IMG/VR virus record: IMGVR_UViG_3300031950_000253
Span: 1 to 35,537 of that record
DNA from: a virus
DNA length: 35,537 nucleotides
Strand: one strand, 5' to 3'
How positions within the stretch are numbered: position 1 is the stretch's first letter; each line of letters begins with the position of its first letter. Shown in pieces: positions 1 through 9,272 of this stretch. The position numbers and the translations under genes were made by a program. Under the pieces are notes generated by a model, which ran no database searches, was not told the DNA's origin, and was given only the letters and a program-made list of their open reading frames with translations.

Positions 1-28
1 CCTGAAAGAGGCGCTAAAAACCGCATAG
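1..28 (+). CDS. 3' end of the SNF2-type helicase gene (partial)
   Basis: The first 28 bases are the last codons and TAG stop of the helicase whose complete copy lies at 31338-32990. The truncation is made by the window edge and is not biological. Confidence 0.9.
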
Positions 29-103
29 CCATGCGTACTGCCGTGATATGGGTTTTAGGCCTAATCCGTATCACGGCCAAAAGCGAACCTGTGGGGTTAT
101 GTG

Positions 104-111
104 TATCTTTA
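104..111 (+). promoter_or_regulatory. Promoter -7 element of the endolysin gene
   Basis: TATCTTTA matches the Bacteroidota -7 consensus TAnnTTTG at all but the last base and ends 3 nt before the ATG at 115. No clear TTTG is visible at the -33 distance. The short gap predicts a leaderless or nearly leaderless mRNA. The second copy is at 33066-33073. Confidence 0.55.
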
Positions 112-114
112 CGC

Positions 115-654
115 ATGGCCAACGTAAACCGCACCTTCGAGGTAGCGCTGGACTTCGTGCTTGCGCATGAGGGGGAACTTGCAAATCACCCATACGACCG
201 AGGGGGCATGACCTACCGGGGCATTGCCCGGAAAGCGTGGCCTTTATGGGAAGGCTGGAAGTATATAGACGTGGGCGGGACGCCGCCTATGGAACTGGTA
301 CGAAAGTTTTACTACGAAAACTTTTGGGTGCCGCTCCAATGTGATAAGCTTCCCGAACCCATAGCCATTTTCCTGTTTGATAGCGCTGTCGGGAGCGGTC
401 ATGTTTTGCCCACAAGGTGGCTCCAAAGGGCTATCGGCGCCAAAGATGATGGCATTGTGGGTCATGAAACAATCCAAAAAGCCCAGCAGGCCCGTCCTCA
501 GGCCGTAGTGGATAGCATGCTGCGCCGGCGCATCCTGCTTTATGAACACATCGTGCGAAACGATAGCAAGCAGTACGCTTTCTTAGCAGGCTGGCTGCGG
601 CGGACAATGAACCTGACTGCCCTGATTTACCGCCAGTACATCCGGGAGCTTTAG
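115..654 (+). CDS. Endolysin, GH108-type N-acetylmuramidase
   Basis: This 179-residue protein should cleave the peptidoglycan glycan backbone at the end of infection. Residues 8-45 show the glycoside hydrolase 108 pattern: a helix ending in HEG with the likely catalytic Glu19, then GGMTYRGI, which stands where family members have GGxTxxGI. Residues 95-125 (FDSAVGSG, then WLQRAIG and DGIVGHET) match the C-terminal peptidoglycan-binding part of this family, and FLAGWLRR near the end is also typical. I chose the ATG at 115 because the -7 element TATCTTTA sits 3 nt upstream; an upstream ATG at 31 would lie before that promoter. No signal peptide is seen, so export should need a holin. The stop overlaps the converging tail-protein gene by 4 bases. 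Confidence 0.85.
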   Translation: MANVNRTFEVALDFVLAHEGELANHPYDRGGMTYRGIARKAWPLWEGWKYIDVGGTPPMELVRKFYYENFWVPLQCDKLPEPIAIFLFDSAVGSGHVLPTRWLQRAIGAKDDGIVGHETIQKAQQARPQAVVDSMLRRRILLYEHIVRNDSKQYAFLAGWLRRTMNLTALIYRQYIREL

Positions 655-3365
655 ACGTTGCGGCGATATTCATCACGCCACTTGACCCGCCTGAGCGTTA
701 TACGCACTCTCGCATACTTAGGGTCGTTTTCTATATTCACCTCCTCAAACTTCAAGTTTCGTATCTCTGTCGGAAGTAGGCGATTGTTTCTATTCACCAC
801 ATCGCACTTTTCAGCAAACTTCAGCAAATCCACGTGCGAAAGCTGGCATGGGTCAAAGATGAGCAGCTCTATCTCGAACCGCTCGGAGTAAGCCCGCACG
901 ATATCCTCTGAGGCATAGGCGGAGCTGACAAAGCTTTCCGACTCATACTGGTCAGCGATGCGCTTTATTTGGCCTATGAAGCGGGCTTTGTGTTTAGCGT
1001 TCGTAGGCACAGGCATCCCTAAGACTGCCCCCCTGAAATAGCCTATGATGTCTATGTAGGCAGAAGGCACCTCGGAGACCAGTTCAAAGCAGGTGCAATA
1101 GTTGGCCAGATGGCAGGTGGTTAAGGTAGTGGCGAAGGCCTGCCAGTCTCCATTTTCGTCTCGGTAAAGCCCCTCCCAGCTTTCGCCAGCGACGGCGGGG
1201 ATTTTAGGGACACAGAAGTCGGGAGCTAAGGGCGGCCCTGCGGGTGGCTCAGGTGGAGCGGGGATTGAGAAGTCGTAGAAGTAGGACTCGTCTTCTTCAA
1301 GCGACCATACATTAAAGTTTTGTTGCTTGCGCACACTATTCCGAACGTGAAGCGTGTATTGCCCAGGGGGGATGGAGGTCTTATCAAGGATGATAGTGTA
1401 TTTTCTAAAAGCAAACGCTGGGCGGTTTATGACAATGGCGGGGCTCCCCTCGGCGTGAGAATCAAGCACTCTGCCGTCCCTAAAATCCTCTTTGGCGTAA
1501 AGCATACTCTGTATGACGGGCTTATACCCTTCTGGCCGTGTAAAACAGATTGCACGAATATAGGTGTGAAAAATACCAGAGTCAGGCACTGCGGTAAAAA
1601 ACCGCTGCGCCGCTATTTGTGTAGCCGTTTCAGTTATTGTCGCCAGCTGATTATCTGGCGCAAAGCGCATGGTATCGCCCGGATAGGTTGTAGGGAAAGT
1701 CAGCTCATTGCTGTCATACACATCGCCATCTGGTGTGAATAGTCGCCATTTGAGGGTGATCGGCCCGCTTACCCAGTTGTTTAGGTCAAGGCCATAGCCG
1801 CCAGAAGGCTGTGTTAGCGCAGAGGGGATTGCAGGTGGCTGGCGACGGGCGGGGACTGGAACAAAGAAAATACTTTTAAAGCCCGCAACCTGAACAAGTT
1901 GGTCATAGTTTGTAGGCAGCCATTGTCTTATTAATACCGCAGGTGCAGCTTCTAAACAAAGAGAATATATGTTTGTGCGAAAACTAAGAAACGAAGTAAA
2001 GGGATATGGGTTTGTTACGCCGTAAGTCGTATTGTATTCTATTTCGTCTATCGGCACAAACGATCCGGCAATTTTTAGAAGAGTTTGAATGATATAGGTG
2101 CCATATGGCGGATTAGGCTTAGTTAGCTCTGCTTGAAGGCTATCATAGCGATATATTGGCCCTTGATGCGGGAAAACCTGAAAAGGCCCGGATATTGGCG
2201 CCCCCGCTGGTTCCTTATTTGTCATGACCGCTACCCACTCCCCGCCGTCCTGACCTATCATGACCCCTACGAAATCAGCCCCCGGCCTGTTTGCAATCGT
2301 GGGCACGGAACCCGACGCCCCTGTAACTGGGTTGGTCAATGCCAAGCTGTCAGGGATGTCCGGTCTTGGGTGATCGCTATCCCGTCCTGTAACCGCCAAA
2401 ACAGAACGAATAGGCGTGAAGCCCGAAGGCGGCGTGAGGGTGTAGGAGCTGCCGGAGATTGTTAGCGTGCCCGGATTTAGGAAGTTTAGGGTTCTTCCCT
2501 TTCGGTTTGGGTGTAGAAGCAAGCAGGGGAAGGTTAGGTTGGCGTCCCGAACGGGCACCGGCGCCTGCAAAAGCACCTCTACGCGCCCGTCAAGGGAGTA
2601 CAAAGAAGTCGGCGCCTGCGCTAACGAGTCAAGGTTCGTGCGATAGGCGTAAAGTTGCGTGCCTTCTATGATGATGGCACGGCGACGAAAGTCTAAAGGC
2701 GAGTACCCTAAGAGTGAGGTTCCCAGCGAAACAATCGTTGGCTCTAGGTCGGCATACTTTTGCAGGTTGTAGGTGAGAGAAGGGGGCAAGTCTGCGGGGT
2801 CGGTGCTTAGGTAGGCCCTTGTGGCGTCGGCATGCGGGGATGTAAATGGAAGTGCCGATAGCGGGGAGTTCGGGCCGCTATTGTTGCCAAAATGGAAAGA
2901 TGGTTTTATCTCCGAGCGGTCGGAGAGTAGAATGATAACCGCACGGAGGGGGGATTGGATGTTGGGCACTATTCCAAGAGCCAGAACTATTCTAAAAGTA
3001 GCAGAAGCGCCATTGAGGCCTATGACTACGCAACGGCCCCCCCAAATATCAACAGCTCTGGGGAAAGCCACAAACACCTCGTCTCCTACTGCGAAGCCCT
3101 CTTGCTCAAAGTCGTGCCCCAGTAAGTTCAGAGAGAAAGTATCCCCTGTCCCCCACCCCCCGCTGTACGCAGTTACAAAAGCATTTGGGTCAGGATCGTC
3201 AAGGTTTCCCTGCAATGGCTCAATCACCACGAAGTACCTATCCTTGATCCGTATCTTATACCTATCCAGCGGCGCCAGAATAAGCGTATCGGTTCGCGGG
3301 TCGAAGGGCTGGTAAGTGTTTGACGTGGAGTCTATTATGTCAAAGGAAAAGTCCCGAACGATCAT
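651..3365 (-). CDS. Large tail/baseplate protein of unknown fold
   Basis: This 904-residue protein is the last gene of the leftward structural operon. Its ATG overlaps the stop of the upstream hub-like gene (ATGA). No catalytic motif is recognised. The first ~600 residues are rich in beta-prone, Pro/Gly/Thr-rich sequence, as in tail fibre or baseplate proteins. A proline-rich linker near residue 715 (PAPPEPPAGPP) precedes a short cysteine cluster (CHLANYCTC). The last ~90 residues are charged and mixed alpha/beta and may be an attachment domain. By position, after the tape measure and hub proteins, it is a candidate tail-tip or receptor-binding protein; that is inference from gene order. It converges on and overlaps the endolysin gene by 4 bases. 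Confidence 0.6.
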   Translation of the reverse strand: MIVRDFSFDIIDSTSNTYQPFDPRTDTLILAPLDRYKIRIKDRYFVVIEPLQGNLDDPDPNAFVTAYSGGWGTGDTFSLNLLGHDFEQEGFAVGDEVFVAFPRAVDIWGGRCVVIGLNGASATFRIVLALGIVPNIQSPLRAVIILLSDRSEIKPSFHFGNNSGPNSPLSALPFTSPHADATRAYLSTDPADLPPSLTYNLQKYADLEPTIVSLGTSLLGYSPLDFRRRAIIIEGTQLYAYRTNLDSLAQAPTSLYSLDGRVEVLLQAPVPVRDANLTFPCLLLHPNRKGRTLNFLNPGTLTISGSSYTLTPPSGFTPIRSVLAVTGRDSDHPRPDIPDSLALTNPVTGASGSVPTIANRPGADFVGVMIGQDGGEWVAVMTNKEPAGAPISGPFQVFPHQGPIYRYDSLQAELTKPNPPYGTYIIQTLLKIAGSFVPIDEIEYNTTYGVTNPYPFTSFLSFRTNIYSLCLEAAPAVLIRQWLPTNYDQLVQVAGFKSIFFVPVPARRQPPAIPSALTQPSGGYGLDLNNWVSGPITLKWRLFTPDGDVYDSNELTFPTTYPGDTMRFAPDNQLATITETATQIAAQRFFTAVPDSGIFHTYIRAICFTRPEGYKPVIQSMLYAKEDFRDGRVLDSHAEGSPAIVINRPAFAFRKYTIILDKTSIPPGQYTLHVRNSVRKQQNFNVWSLEEDESYFYDFSIPAPPEPPAGPPLAPDFCVPKIPAVAGESWEGLYRDENGDWQAFATTLTTCHLANYCTCFELVSEVPSAYIDIIGYFRGAVLGMPVPTNAKHKARFIGQIKRIADQYESESFVSSAYASEDIVRAYSERFEIELLIFDPCQLSHVDLLKFAEKCDVVNRNNRLLPTEIRNLKFEEVNIENDPKYARVRITLRRVKWRDEYRRNV

Positions 3366-4819
3366 AGTATGAAGGTAGTTTTTTGTGGCTGTAAGGTAGT
3401 GGGGATTTCGTAATCTACTTCGGCGTAATCGCTATTGATAGCCCAGCGAAGTCGGCGCACGCCGGGAAAACCTTGCTGCGCTAAGGCAGCGTAGTCTTGC
3501 TCTGTGAAAGGTATGCGCACGCCCTCATAGACTTGGGCCAGCCGTCGCTGATAGCGGTCGGCGATGAAGCGGTGGAGCGCTGTTTCGGCGTTGGCATCCA
3601 GCCCCGTAACGCCTTCGGCCATGATGATCTTAGTGGCAAAGTAGTCTGAGCCTACGATGATGTTACCGGGAGGCATGGGGTCGGGCACGCGCACGCTTCG
3701 CACAATGCGACGCGCTGCGCCAAGTATGCGGTTTAGAAAGCTGGCTAAGCCGTCCAGTTTAGAGGCCTGCGTCTTCACTTTTGCAGGCGAAAACTCAATT
3801 GCCTGCCGTTCCAGTCCCATAAAACCCGCATAGGCTATTTCTACATTGTGGGGTATCTCGCTGGAAAACCTATCTGTAAAGTCCCTGAGTAACCCGAAGA
3901 TTGTCCGCCCAGGAAAATCGTCGGTGTTTATGCGGTAAAACTCTGTGTAGGCCACATTATGCAGGGGGAAAGGCCGGTACTGATTAGCGAACCGCAGGGT
4001 GCCGTTGGCCACATATATCTGGGCGTTTAGCAGGCGTCTGGCCAAGCTGATTAGCTCGGTCGCCTCCAAGGTATCCACATAATCGCCTATGAGCCATATC
4101 CTTTTTAGCTCCGTCGGAAGCAATGCCGTATAACCCGCTGCCTGAGTTACATCGGTTATCGCATCGTAAAGGTTAATGGCCTTTGTGCGTTTTCGGGTAG
4201 GCAGCAGTGCAATGAGCTGGTCAAAGACCTCAATCAGCGCCGCCGAAAGGGCCACGATAAACGCCGCGCGCACCACTAACATAGTGGCCTGAAATACCGC
4301 TGCGGCTGCCGGGCCGGTAACCCCTCCCGCCGCATGCGCTACCGCATTAGCTATATCCGTCGCCAAGTCTCGTACCTCTTTGATGATGGTGTAAAGCAGC
4401 AGCATGGCTGACACCAAAAGCGCCGCCATAGTCGCCGTGTCGGCCTCCCGTTCCAGCGCCACCTCTACCGACGCTATTGTGGCCGGTCGCCTCCCCATAA
4501 CGGCACGCTCAAATAGGGCTAGTTCGTCAATCGTGATACTGACGACCATCCTATTCTGCCCCCACTTAGCCTTAGAGGCCTCTATCAGTCCTACCCAAGT
4601 GATACCCCCAAGTCGTAGTTGAACCCGAACCGGCTTATACTGATTGTTCCGAAAAGCAGCATCTATCGCTTGGTAGGCTTGATCCAGTAGCGTTACACCT
4701 TCTATGCTGGCCTCTATGGAAAACCGTTCTGCATCGCGGGTAACATTCAGCTCCGCCGTCTCCCATTGGCTCCACTCCGTAACCCGCTGGCCATTCACGT
4801 AAAGCTCAATGTACCTCAT
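3362..4819 (-). CDS. Tail hub/distal-tail-like protein with internal hydrophobic segment
   Basis: This 485-residue protein comes directly after the tape measure protein, where siphoviruses usually encode distal-tail and hub proteins. The N-terminus (IELYVNGQRVTEW, then alternating beta strands) resembles the opening beta domain of such proteins. A long hydrophobic alanine-rich stretch at about residues 130-210 is unusual for a baseplate component and could insert into or cross a membrane. The start is taken at the ATG at 4819, which overlaps the tape measure stop as ATGA. A GTG four codons upstream is possible but less consistent with the other junctions. The function is inferred from position and N-terminal character; no family is firmly recognised. 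Confidence 0.55.
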   Translation of the reverse strand: MRYIELYVNGQRVTEWSQWETAELNVTRDAERFSIEASIEGVTLLDQAYQAIDAAFRNNQYKPVRVQLRLGGITWVGLIEASKAKWGQNRMVVSITIDELALFERAVMGRRPATIASVEVALEREADTATMAALLVSAMLLLYTIIKEVRDLATDIANAVAHAAGGVTGPAAAAVFQATMLVVRAAFIVALSAALIEVFDQLIALLPTRKRTKAINLYDAITDVTQAAGYTALLPTELKRIWLIGDYVDTLEATELISLARRLLNAQIYVANGTLRFANQYRPFPLHNVAYTEFYRINTDDFPGRTIFGLLRDFTDRFSSEIPHNVEIAYAGFMGLERQAIEFSPAKVKTQASKLDGLASFLNRILGAARRIVRSVRVPDPMPPGNIIVGSDYFATKIIMAEGVTGLDANAETALHRFIADRYQRRLAQVYEGVRIPFTEQDYAALAQQGFPGVRRLRWAINSDYAEVDYEIPTTLQPQKTTFIL

Positions 4820-7608
4820 AGGAGCCTCCACACGCGCTTTACGCTGTTGTTCTTTCTAAGTACCACGCCCAGCGTCTCTGAAAAGCGATTATAGTCAAAA
4901 CTTACCTCGCCTCCTGCCGCTAACTTGGGCAAGTCTTCATTCTTGACGCCCCGCAGCTGCCGATTTATGTGCGCAGGCACTATCCGCTCTCCCTCATGCA
5001 CCCGTACGATTAGGGCATCCCGCACGGCGTTAGGTATCCGCACCCCCTCCCGCACGTACTCAGTCCCCTCGTAGAATGTGGGAAGCTTGGAAATAAGCTG
5101 GGTGAGGAGGGTTATATCCCGTATCGTCTGCGCCAAGGCGTTTGGAGCTCCCCGTTCCAAAAGCTGTACATAAGTTTTCACCGCCGCCAGTGCAAACTCC
5201 CGCCGCTGGGCTCGTCTTTTTAGCGCTTCCTGGCGTTGGATTAGCTCGGCTTCCTGTTTTTCCAAAGCTGCTATACTTTCCGATGCCGCCAACGCCCCCT
5301 CCTTCGCCAATCCCTCAAACACCGCAATACGGCGCTGTAAAAAACCTCGCTGTTGCTCTAATCCAGTCAAAGCCCGATCCTCTAACCGCTTCAAATAGCT
5401 GTCAAACGCATCCGCCAAAGCGTCCAGTGCCTGCAAGTATTCTTTGATGATTGCCTTTTGCTGATCCAACGCCGCATCTGCTAGCGCTTTCAACTTCGCA
5501 TTCAATTGCGATATAAGCGCCTCCGTCTGAGCGATTTCCAGCTCCAACTGCTTCTCGCCCGTAACCCGATATAGCTCCCCAAGCACTTTTAGCCGTTCTC
5601 TGGCAGCCTCAATCTGTATCTCCAAAAGCCGCCGCTCACGATATTTGGCGAAATCCTCCTCCGTCGCAAAGTTTGCCCGCTCCGTTTCCAACCTTGCCTT
5701 GGCCAGCTCCTCCCTAAACTTTATATCTGCATCCGCTGCCCTAAGCTGCGCAGCTATGATCGCCCGTGTTTTCGCCTCCTCTAAACGTTGGAGCAGCTCC
5801 GTTTCATCACTTTCCAGCTCCGCTGCGCGCTTTCGTACCTCCTCTATTAGCGCATCATACCGCTCGCGAATAGCCTCTCCCTCGCTAATAAGGGCGTCTT
5901 GCTGCAATTCTGTCCGGATTTTCGCCAGTCTCTGAGCACTTTCGGCCAAAATTTCGCCCTCTTTGCGTGCAAACTCGGCCTCCAACGCCGAAAGGGAGGC
6001 CAGATACCGCTTTTGGGCCTCCAAAAGGGCCGCATCATTGCCCTCCAAAACCTTTTTCGCAGCCTCATAGGCATCCTCTAAGTCGCTTATACGCTTAGCG
6101 TACTCCCTTTTCAGCGCTTCGCGCTGGGTTTGAACCGCTTCGACCTCTACATTTAAGCTGTCTAAGGTGCGCTGAATAAGCTCCTCACGCTGTTTCGCCA
6201 GTTCCTCTTGCTCTTTGCGCAGTTTAGCCGTAACTTCCGCCTCCTTTATACGCAACTCCGATAGCCTGCCTTCCGCATCAGCCAGCTTCTCCATCAGCTC
6301 GGCCGCCTTGTCGGCCTGGATGTTGCTGAAAAAGCGTTCAACCTCGGCAGCTGCCGAACGGATATCCTGTGCAAAACCCCTGATCCGCTCCCCTAGTTTC
6401 GCATCGAATACACCAGCCAGATCCCCTATCGCCCCAACTACTTGCCCGATCCCTCGGACTAAGGCCCCCAGCGCTTTCCCAAGACCACGGAAAAGTTTGA
6501 CCAAAAAGCTATCTTCCGTTTTCTTCAGTTCCTTCTCTATTTTCTCCCTTTCCCGCTCCACCCGCGCCCGCTCCTGCGCAATCAGTTCCAGCTCCAACTG
6601 CGCTTGCCGCTGTAAGAGCCGCTCACGCTCCCGAAGTACCTGCAAAGAAGTGGCATCCTGAGCTTCCAGTCTTAGCTTGATAGCAGCCAATTGTTCATTC
6701 AGCCTTATCTCGTCTCGTAGGCTATCTATCCGCTCCTTCGCCTTTTCCAGCGCCTCCAACCCTTTCCCAAAAGAAGCGATCTTACTGATGGCCTCCAAAA
6801 TAAGCAGCAACCCCACCCCTCTAAGCGCCCGCCCGCCTTCTACAACCGCCCGAACGAACCCCTTCACGCCGCCTCCCGCCGCCCGAAATGCATCCCCCGC
6901 CCGCTGCGCCGCAAAGCCAAGTCCTAAAACAGCCTTCCCTGCATCCCCCGACTTATCTAAAAACTCCGCCAAAGCCTCCTTAAATGACTGGGTATAATTC
7001 CCAACGTTCCGCTGAAACTGACCTACCGAAAAGTCTATTTCCTTCAGCTCCCTATCCAGTTTCACAATAGCATCTCGCAACTTTACCGCCTCATCTTCGG
7101 TTGCCTTCCCCTGCACCACAAGGTCTTTATATCTCTCGCGAAGGTCATTCAGGGCGTTAGACAAATCGGCATAGCTGGCCTTTACCCGATTATTTGCTAG
7201 CTCCATCGCCTTAGCCGCCCGCTCCGCTGCCGTCTCCGCCGCCGCACGCCGCTTGTACTCCGCCGTTACATCCCGTATCTGAAATTTTAGCTTCTCTGTT
7301 TCCTTCCCCACATCACTTTGCAACGCTTTCAGTTTCTCCTCTAACTTGACTCGCTGCTGCTGTATTCTGGTAAGCGCATCAGCGTTTGCCTTAACTCCCT
7401 GAATAGCCTTTATGACTTCACGCAGCCCGTTCGCATTCTGCTCAGCCGCACGAGCCGCCTCTATTATCTGCTTTTGTAACTCTTTTAGGCGCTTCTCTAG
7501 CTCGTCCAGTATCTTCGCCAACGCCTCCCCAGCCTGCCTTACAGGCGTGAAGAGGTCGTCTTTAAAAATATCCTCAAAGCCTATCCTATTCTCAGCGCTC
7601 TCAGCCAT
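4816..7608 (-). CDS. Tail tape measure protein
   Basis: This 930-residue protein is dominated by long charged coiled-coil stretches (repeated Glu/Lys/Arg/Ala/Leu heptads) interrupted by hydrophobic glycine/alanine-rich segments near residues 225-285 and 370-400, the usual make-up of tape measure proteins. The C-terminus has the common closing motif, with EGTEYV followed by DALIVRVHEGERIVPAHIN. It should fill the tail tube and set its length. At roughly 1.5 Å per residue it would suggest a tail of about 140 nm. Its first 28 bases overlap the end of the upstream gene and its stop overlaps the hub-like gene. No sheath gene is evident, so a siphovirus-like tail is likely. Confidence 0.85.
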   Translation of the reverse strand: MAESAENRIGFEDIFKDDLFTPVRQAGEALAKILDELEKRLKELQKQIIEAARAAEQNANGLREVIKAIQGVKANADALTRIQQQRVKLEEKLKALQSDVGKETEKLKFQIRDVTAEYKRRAAAETAAERAAKAMELANNRVKASYADLSNALNDLRERYKDLVVQGKATEDEAVKLRDAIVKLDRELKEIDFSVGQFQRNVGNYTQSFKEALAEFLDKSGDAGKAVLGLGFAAQRAGDAFRAAGGGVKGFVRAVVEGGRALRGVGLLLILEAISKIASFGKGLEALEKAKERIDSLRDEIRLNEQLAAIKLRLEAQDATSLQVLRERERLLQRQAQLELELIAQERARVEREREKIEKELKKTEDSFLVKLFRGLGKALGALVRGIGQVVGAIGDLAGVFDAKLGERIRGFAQDIRSAAAEVERFFSNIQADKAAELMEKLADAEGRLSELRIKEAEVTAKLRKEQEELAKQREELIQRTLDSLNVEVEAVQTQREALKREYAKRISDLEDAYEAAKKVLEGNDAALLEAQKRYLASLSALEAEFARKEGEILAESAQRLAKIRTELQQDALISEGEAIRERYDALIEEVRKRAAELESDETELLQRLEEAKTRAIIAAQLRAADADIKFREELAKARLETERANFATEEDFAKYRERRLLEIQIEAARERLKVLGELYRVTGEKQLELEIAQTEALISQLNAKLKALADAALDQQKAIIKEYLQALDALADAFDSYLKRLEDRALTGLEQQRGFLQRRIAVFEGLAKEGALAASESIAALEKQEAELIQRQEALKRRAQRREFALAAVKTYVQLLERGAPNALAQTIRDITLLTQLISKLPTFYEGTEYVREGVRIPNAVRDALIVRVHEGERIVPAHINRQLRGVKNEDLPKLAAGGEVSFDYNRFSETLGVVLRKNNSVKRVWRLL

Positions 7609-8387
7609 AGGTATCCAATAAAGCCTAACAAGCTAAGTCCCAACATCAAAGCAAATACCCCCTGCCCCCACCTTTTCCACCAGCTCAAGCGCTTCTCTGC
7701 ACGCTCCTCTGCCACCCCAGTCAGGGCTTGCATCACTACATTTTGTCTGATCACACTATCCCGCACCACCACTACCGGCCGGACTTGCTCTATCCGCAGC
7801 ATTTGCCGTATCGTGTCGTACTGGATGACCAACCGCTCATTGCGTAAGTGTATCGTGTCATTCAGCAAAGTAGTCAGTCTCAGCGTCTCCTGCGCCACCA
7901 CCTCCTCACGCCTCACAGCCACCTCCACACTTTGCACTGATTTAGCCTTTTTCAGTGGCGCGCACCCCAAAAGCGCCGCTAAAAGCGCCTTGCGCAGCCC
8001 AGCCCGAACCGCCGACGCATCCACCCGAAGCCACCGCTCCACCGGAAAGCGGCGGATGATGTAAAAAAGCTTGTCCCGCTGCACCCGGACAAGATAGTAC
8101 TTTTTCATATTCAGCACCTGAATGCTGGCATACAACTGGCCAGTCTGGAAAAGCACGATTTCCCTATCGGGAAGCCCCAGCTTCCGCTTCATCTTAGCCG
8201 TAGATGGTGCATAAATACCAAGCCCCCGCCGGCCGAGCCATAGCGGCTCTCGCACTGCCCACGCCGGCGAGGGCGGATAGCTGACTATCGTTCTACCTCC
8301 ATGAGACAACGCCTGCGCCTGCGCCGGCACATCGGGAAGCTCTACCCGCTCGTAAAAACGCAAAACCCGACGCAGCCGGCCAAACAC
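7581..8387 (-). CDS. Neck (gp10-like) domain fused to a lipoprotein/spanin-like domain
   Basis: This 268-residue protein looks like two proteins joined in frame. Residues 1 to about 135 contain LFQTGQLYASI, resembling the TGxLxxSI motif of HK97 gp10-like neck/tail-completion proteins, and end in a basic helix. That helix, RAGLRKALLAALLGC, is also a textbook lipoprotein signal with lipobox LLG-C near Cys142. The rest has VVVRDSV-type strands and ends with WWKRW plus a single ~18-residue membrane segment and a basic tail. This layout is common in spanin-like small proteins of Bacteroidetes phages. The start is a GTG at 8387, 3 nt after the previous stop. An internal GTG start (VDASAVRAGLRK) could yield the lipoprotein part alone. 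The fusion itself is seen; the functions are inferred. Confidence 0.5.
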   Translation of the reverse strand: MFGRLRRVLRFYERVELPDVPAQAQALSHGGRTIVSYPPSPAWAVREPLWLGRRGLGIYAPSTAKMKRKLGLPDREIVLFQTGQLYASIQVLNMKKYYLVRVQRDKLFYIIRRFPVERWLRVDASAVRAGLRKALLAALLGCAPLKKAKSVQSVEVAVRREEVVAQETLRLTTLLNDTIHLRNERLVIQYDTIRQMLRIEQVRPVVVVRDSVIRQNVVMQALTGVAEERAEKRLSWWKRWGQGVFALMLGLSLLGFIGYLWLRALRIG

Positions 8388-8390
8388 ACA

Positions 8391-9272
8391 TTACACTCTG
8401 AATTGCGCGACAGCCGTAGTATAATCAAACGCACCACTAGGCGCACTCGTCCCTACTCTGAGTGTATAGGGATTGCCGGATGGGGGGAGAGAAAGCGAAC
8501 TAGCTTGATAAGCACCAGGTGCCACCTCCGTGAAATTCGTTGTTATCAGTGTGTTTGCGTTATCTCTAAGTTCCAAGTATGCTGCCAGTCCAGTAATAGG
8601 GATATACAAATCGCCCGCACCACGCGAGTAAAGCGCATAAATAAGAGCTTGTAGGGTAGTGGCATTTCCTGAAAGCAAAATGCGCGCCGCAATTCCCGGC
8701 ACATAATTAAGCAACCCTGCGTCTGCAAACACTGGCACAAGCTCAAAGTCCATCAGGCTCTGGGCAAAGTCAAAAGAAAACTCGTATTTTGTAATAGTCG
8801 CATCGGAGGGGAAAAGTAGCCGTACCTGTACTGTGCCTGGCTCTATCGGGATAGGAGCGGCTTCATTGACGCTAACACGTCGCCCCCAAACCACCCCGGC
8901 GTCATCAATCAAAAACACCCCCAGTCGCGACACACACCGAAGCTGCTCTATGTTTATCCCCCACTCAGCCGGAGGCTTGGCCACAAGTGCTTTGAAAGTG
9001 CGCGGCTGGTGCCGAACAAAAAACTTCGTCCCAGACAGCTCCTCAAAAACCGCCTCCGGCCGCTCACTCTCTACATTGTAGAGAATAGGCGTCATGAGCC
9101 GACGGGCATTTGGGTAAAGCGCGCTTGTCAAAAGATTAAAATCCTCCGGAGTAGAAGAATTTTCAAGCACCCTCTCAAACGCTATCCTTCGGATAGGCCG
9201 CAGTACCGGATGGCAGTCCGGTATCCCAAGCGCCCATAAGGGCTGGCTGCACCTACACTGCATTAAGCTCAT
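8391..9272 (-). CDS. Probable major tail (tube) protein
   Basis: This 293-residue protein lies between the neck genes and the tape measure gene, the usual place of the tail tube protein. It is beta-rich with few charged helices. The C-terminal ~90 residues (ITGLAAYLELRD, then NFTEVAPGAY and YTLRVG) look like an added Ig-like beta-sandwich domain, as seen on some tube subunits. The N-terminus has CRCSQP. The start at 9272 overlaps the upstream gene by 20 bases; a second ATG three codons on is possible. No sequence motif proves the assignment, and it could instead be another virion beta protein. Confidence 0.45.
   Translation of the reverse strand: MSLMQCRCSQPLWALGIPDCHPVLRPIRRIAFERVLENSSTPEDFNLLTSALYPNARRLMTPILYNVESERPEAVFEELSGTKFFVRHQPRTFKALVAKPPAEWGINIEQLRCVSRLGVFLIDDAGVVWGRRVSVNEAAPIPIEPGTVQVRLLFPSDATITKYEFSFDFAQSLMDFELVPVFADAGLLNYVPGIAARILLSGNATTLQALIYALYSRGAGDLYIPITGLAAYLELRDNANTLITTNFTEVAPGAYQASSLSLPPSGNPYTLRVGTSAPSGAFDYTTAVAQFRV

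Larger units (their letters stand above)
1..2575. repeat. Left copy of the 2,575-bp terminal overlap
   Basis: This segment matches 32963-35537 in every block I compared by eye, with a constant offset of 32,962 bases. It contains the last 28 bases of the helicase gene, the whole endolysin and the 3' part of the large tail-protein gene. Both ends of the repeat lie inside genes, which fits a wrapped circular sequence better than an evolved terminal repeat. Confidence 0.95.

Noticed and set aside
1-2575. A genuine 2.6-kb direct terminal repeat of the virion DNA.
   Set aside because: Both repeat ends fall inside genes that are complete across the junction, as expected when a circular sequence is written with overlap. 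Read depth would be needed to reopen this.
4404-6997. Plus-strand serine/alanine-rich frames opposite the tape measure and hub genes.
   Set aside because: Composition is the antisense of coiled-coil codons, with no start signals. They are shadow frames.
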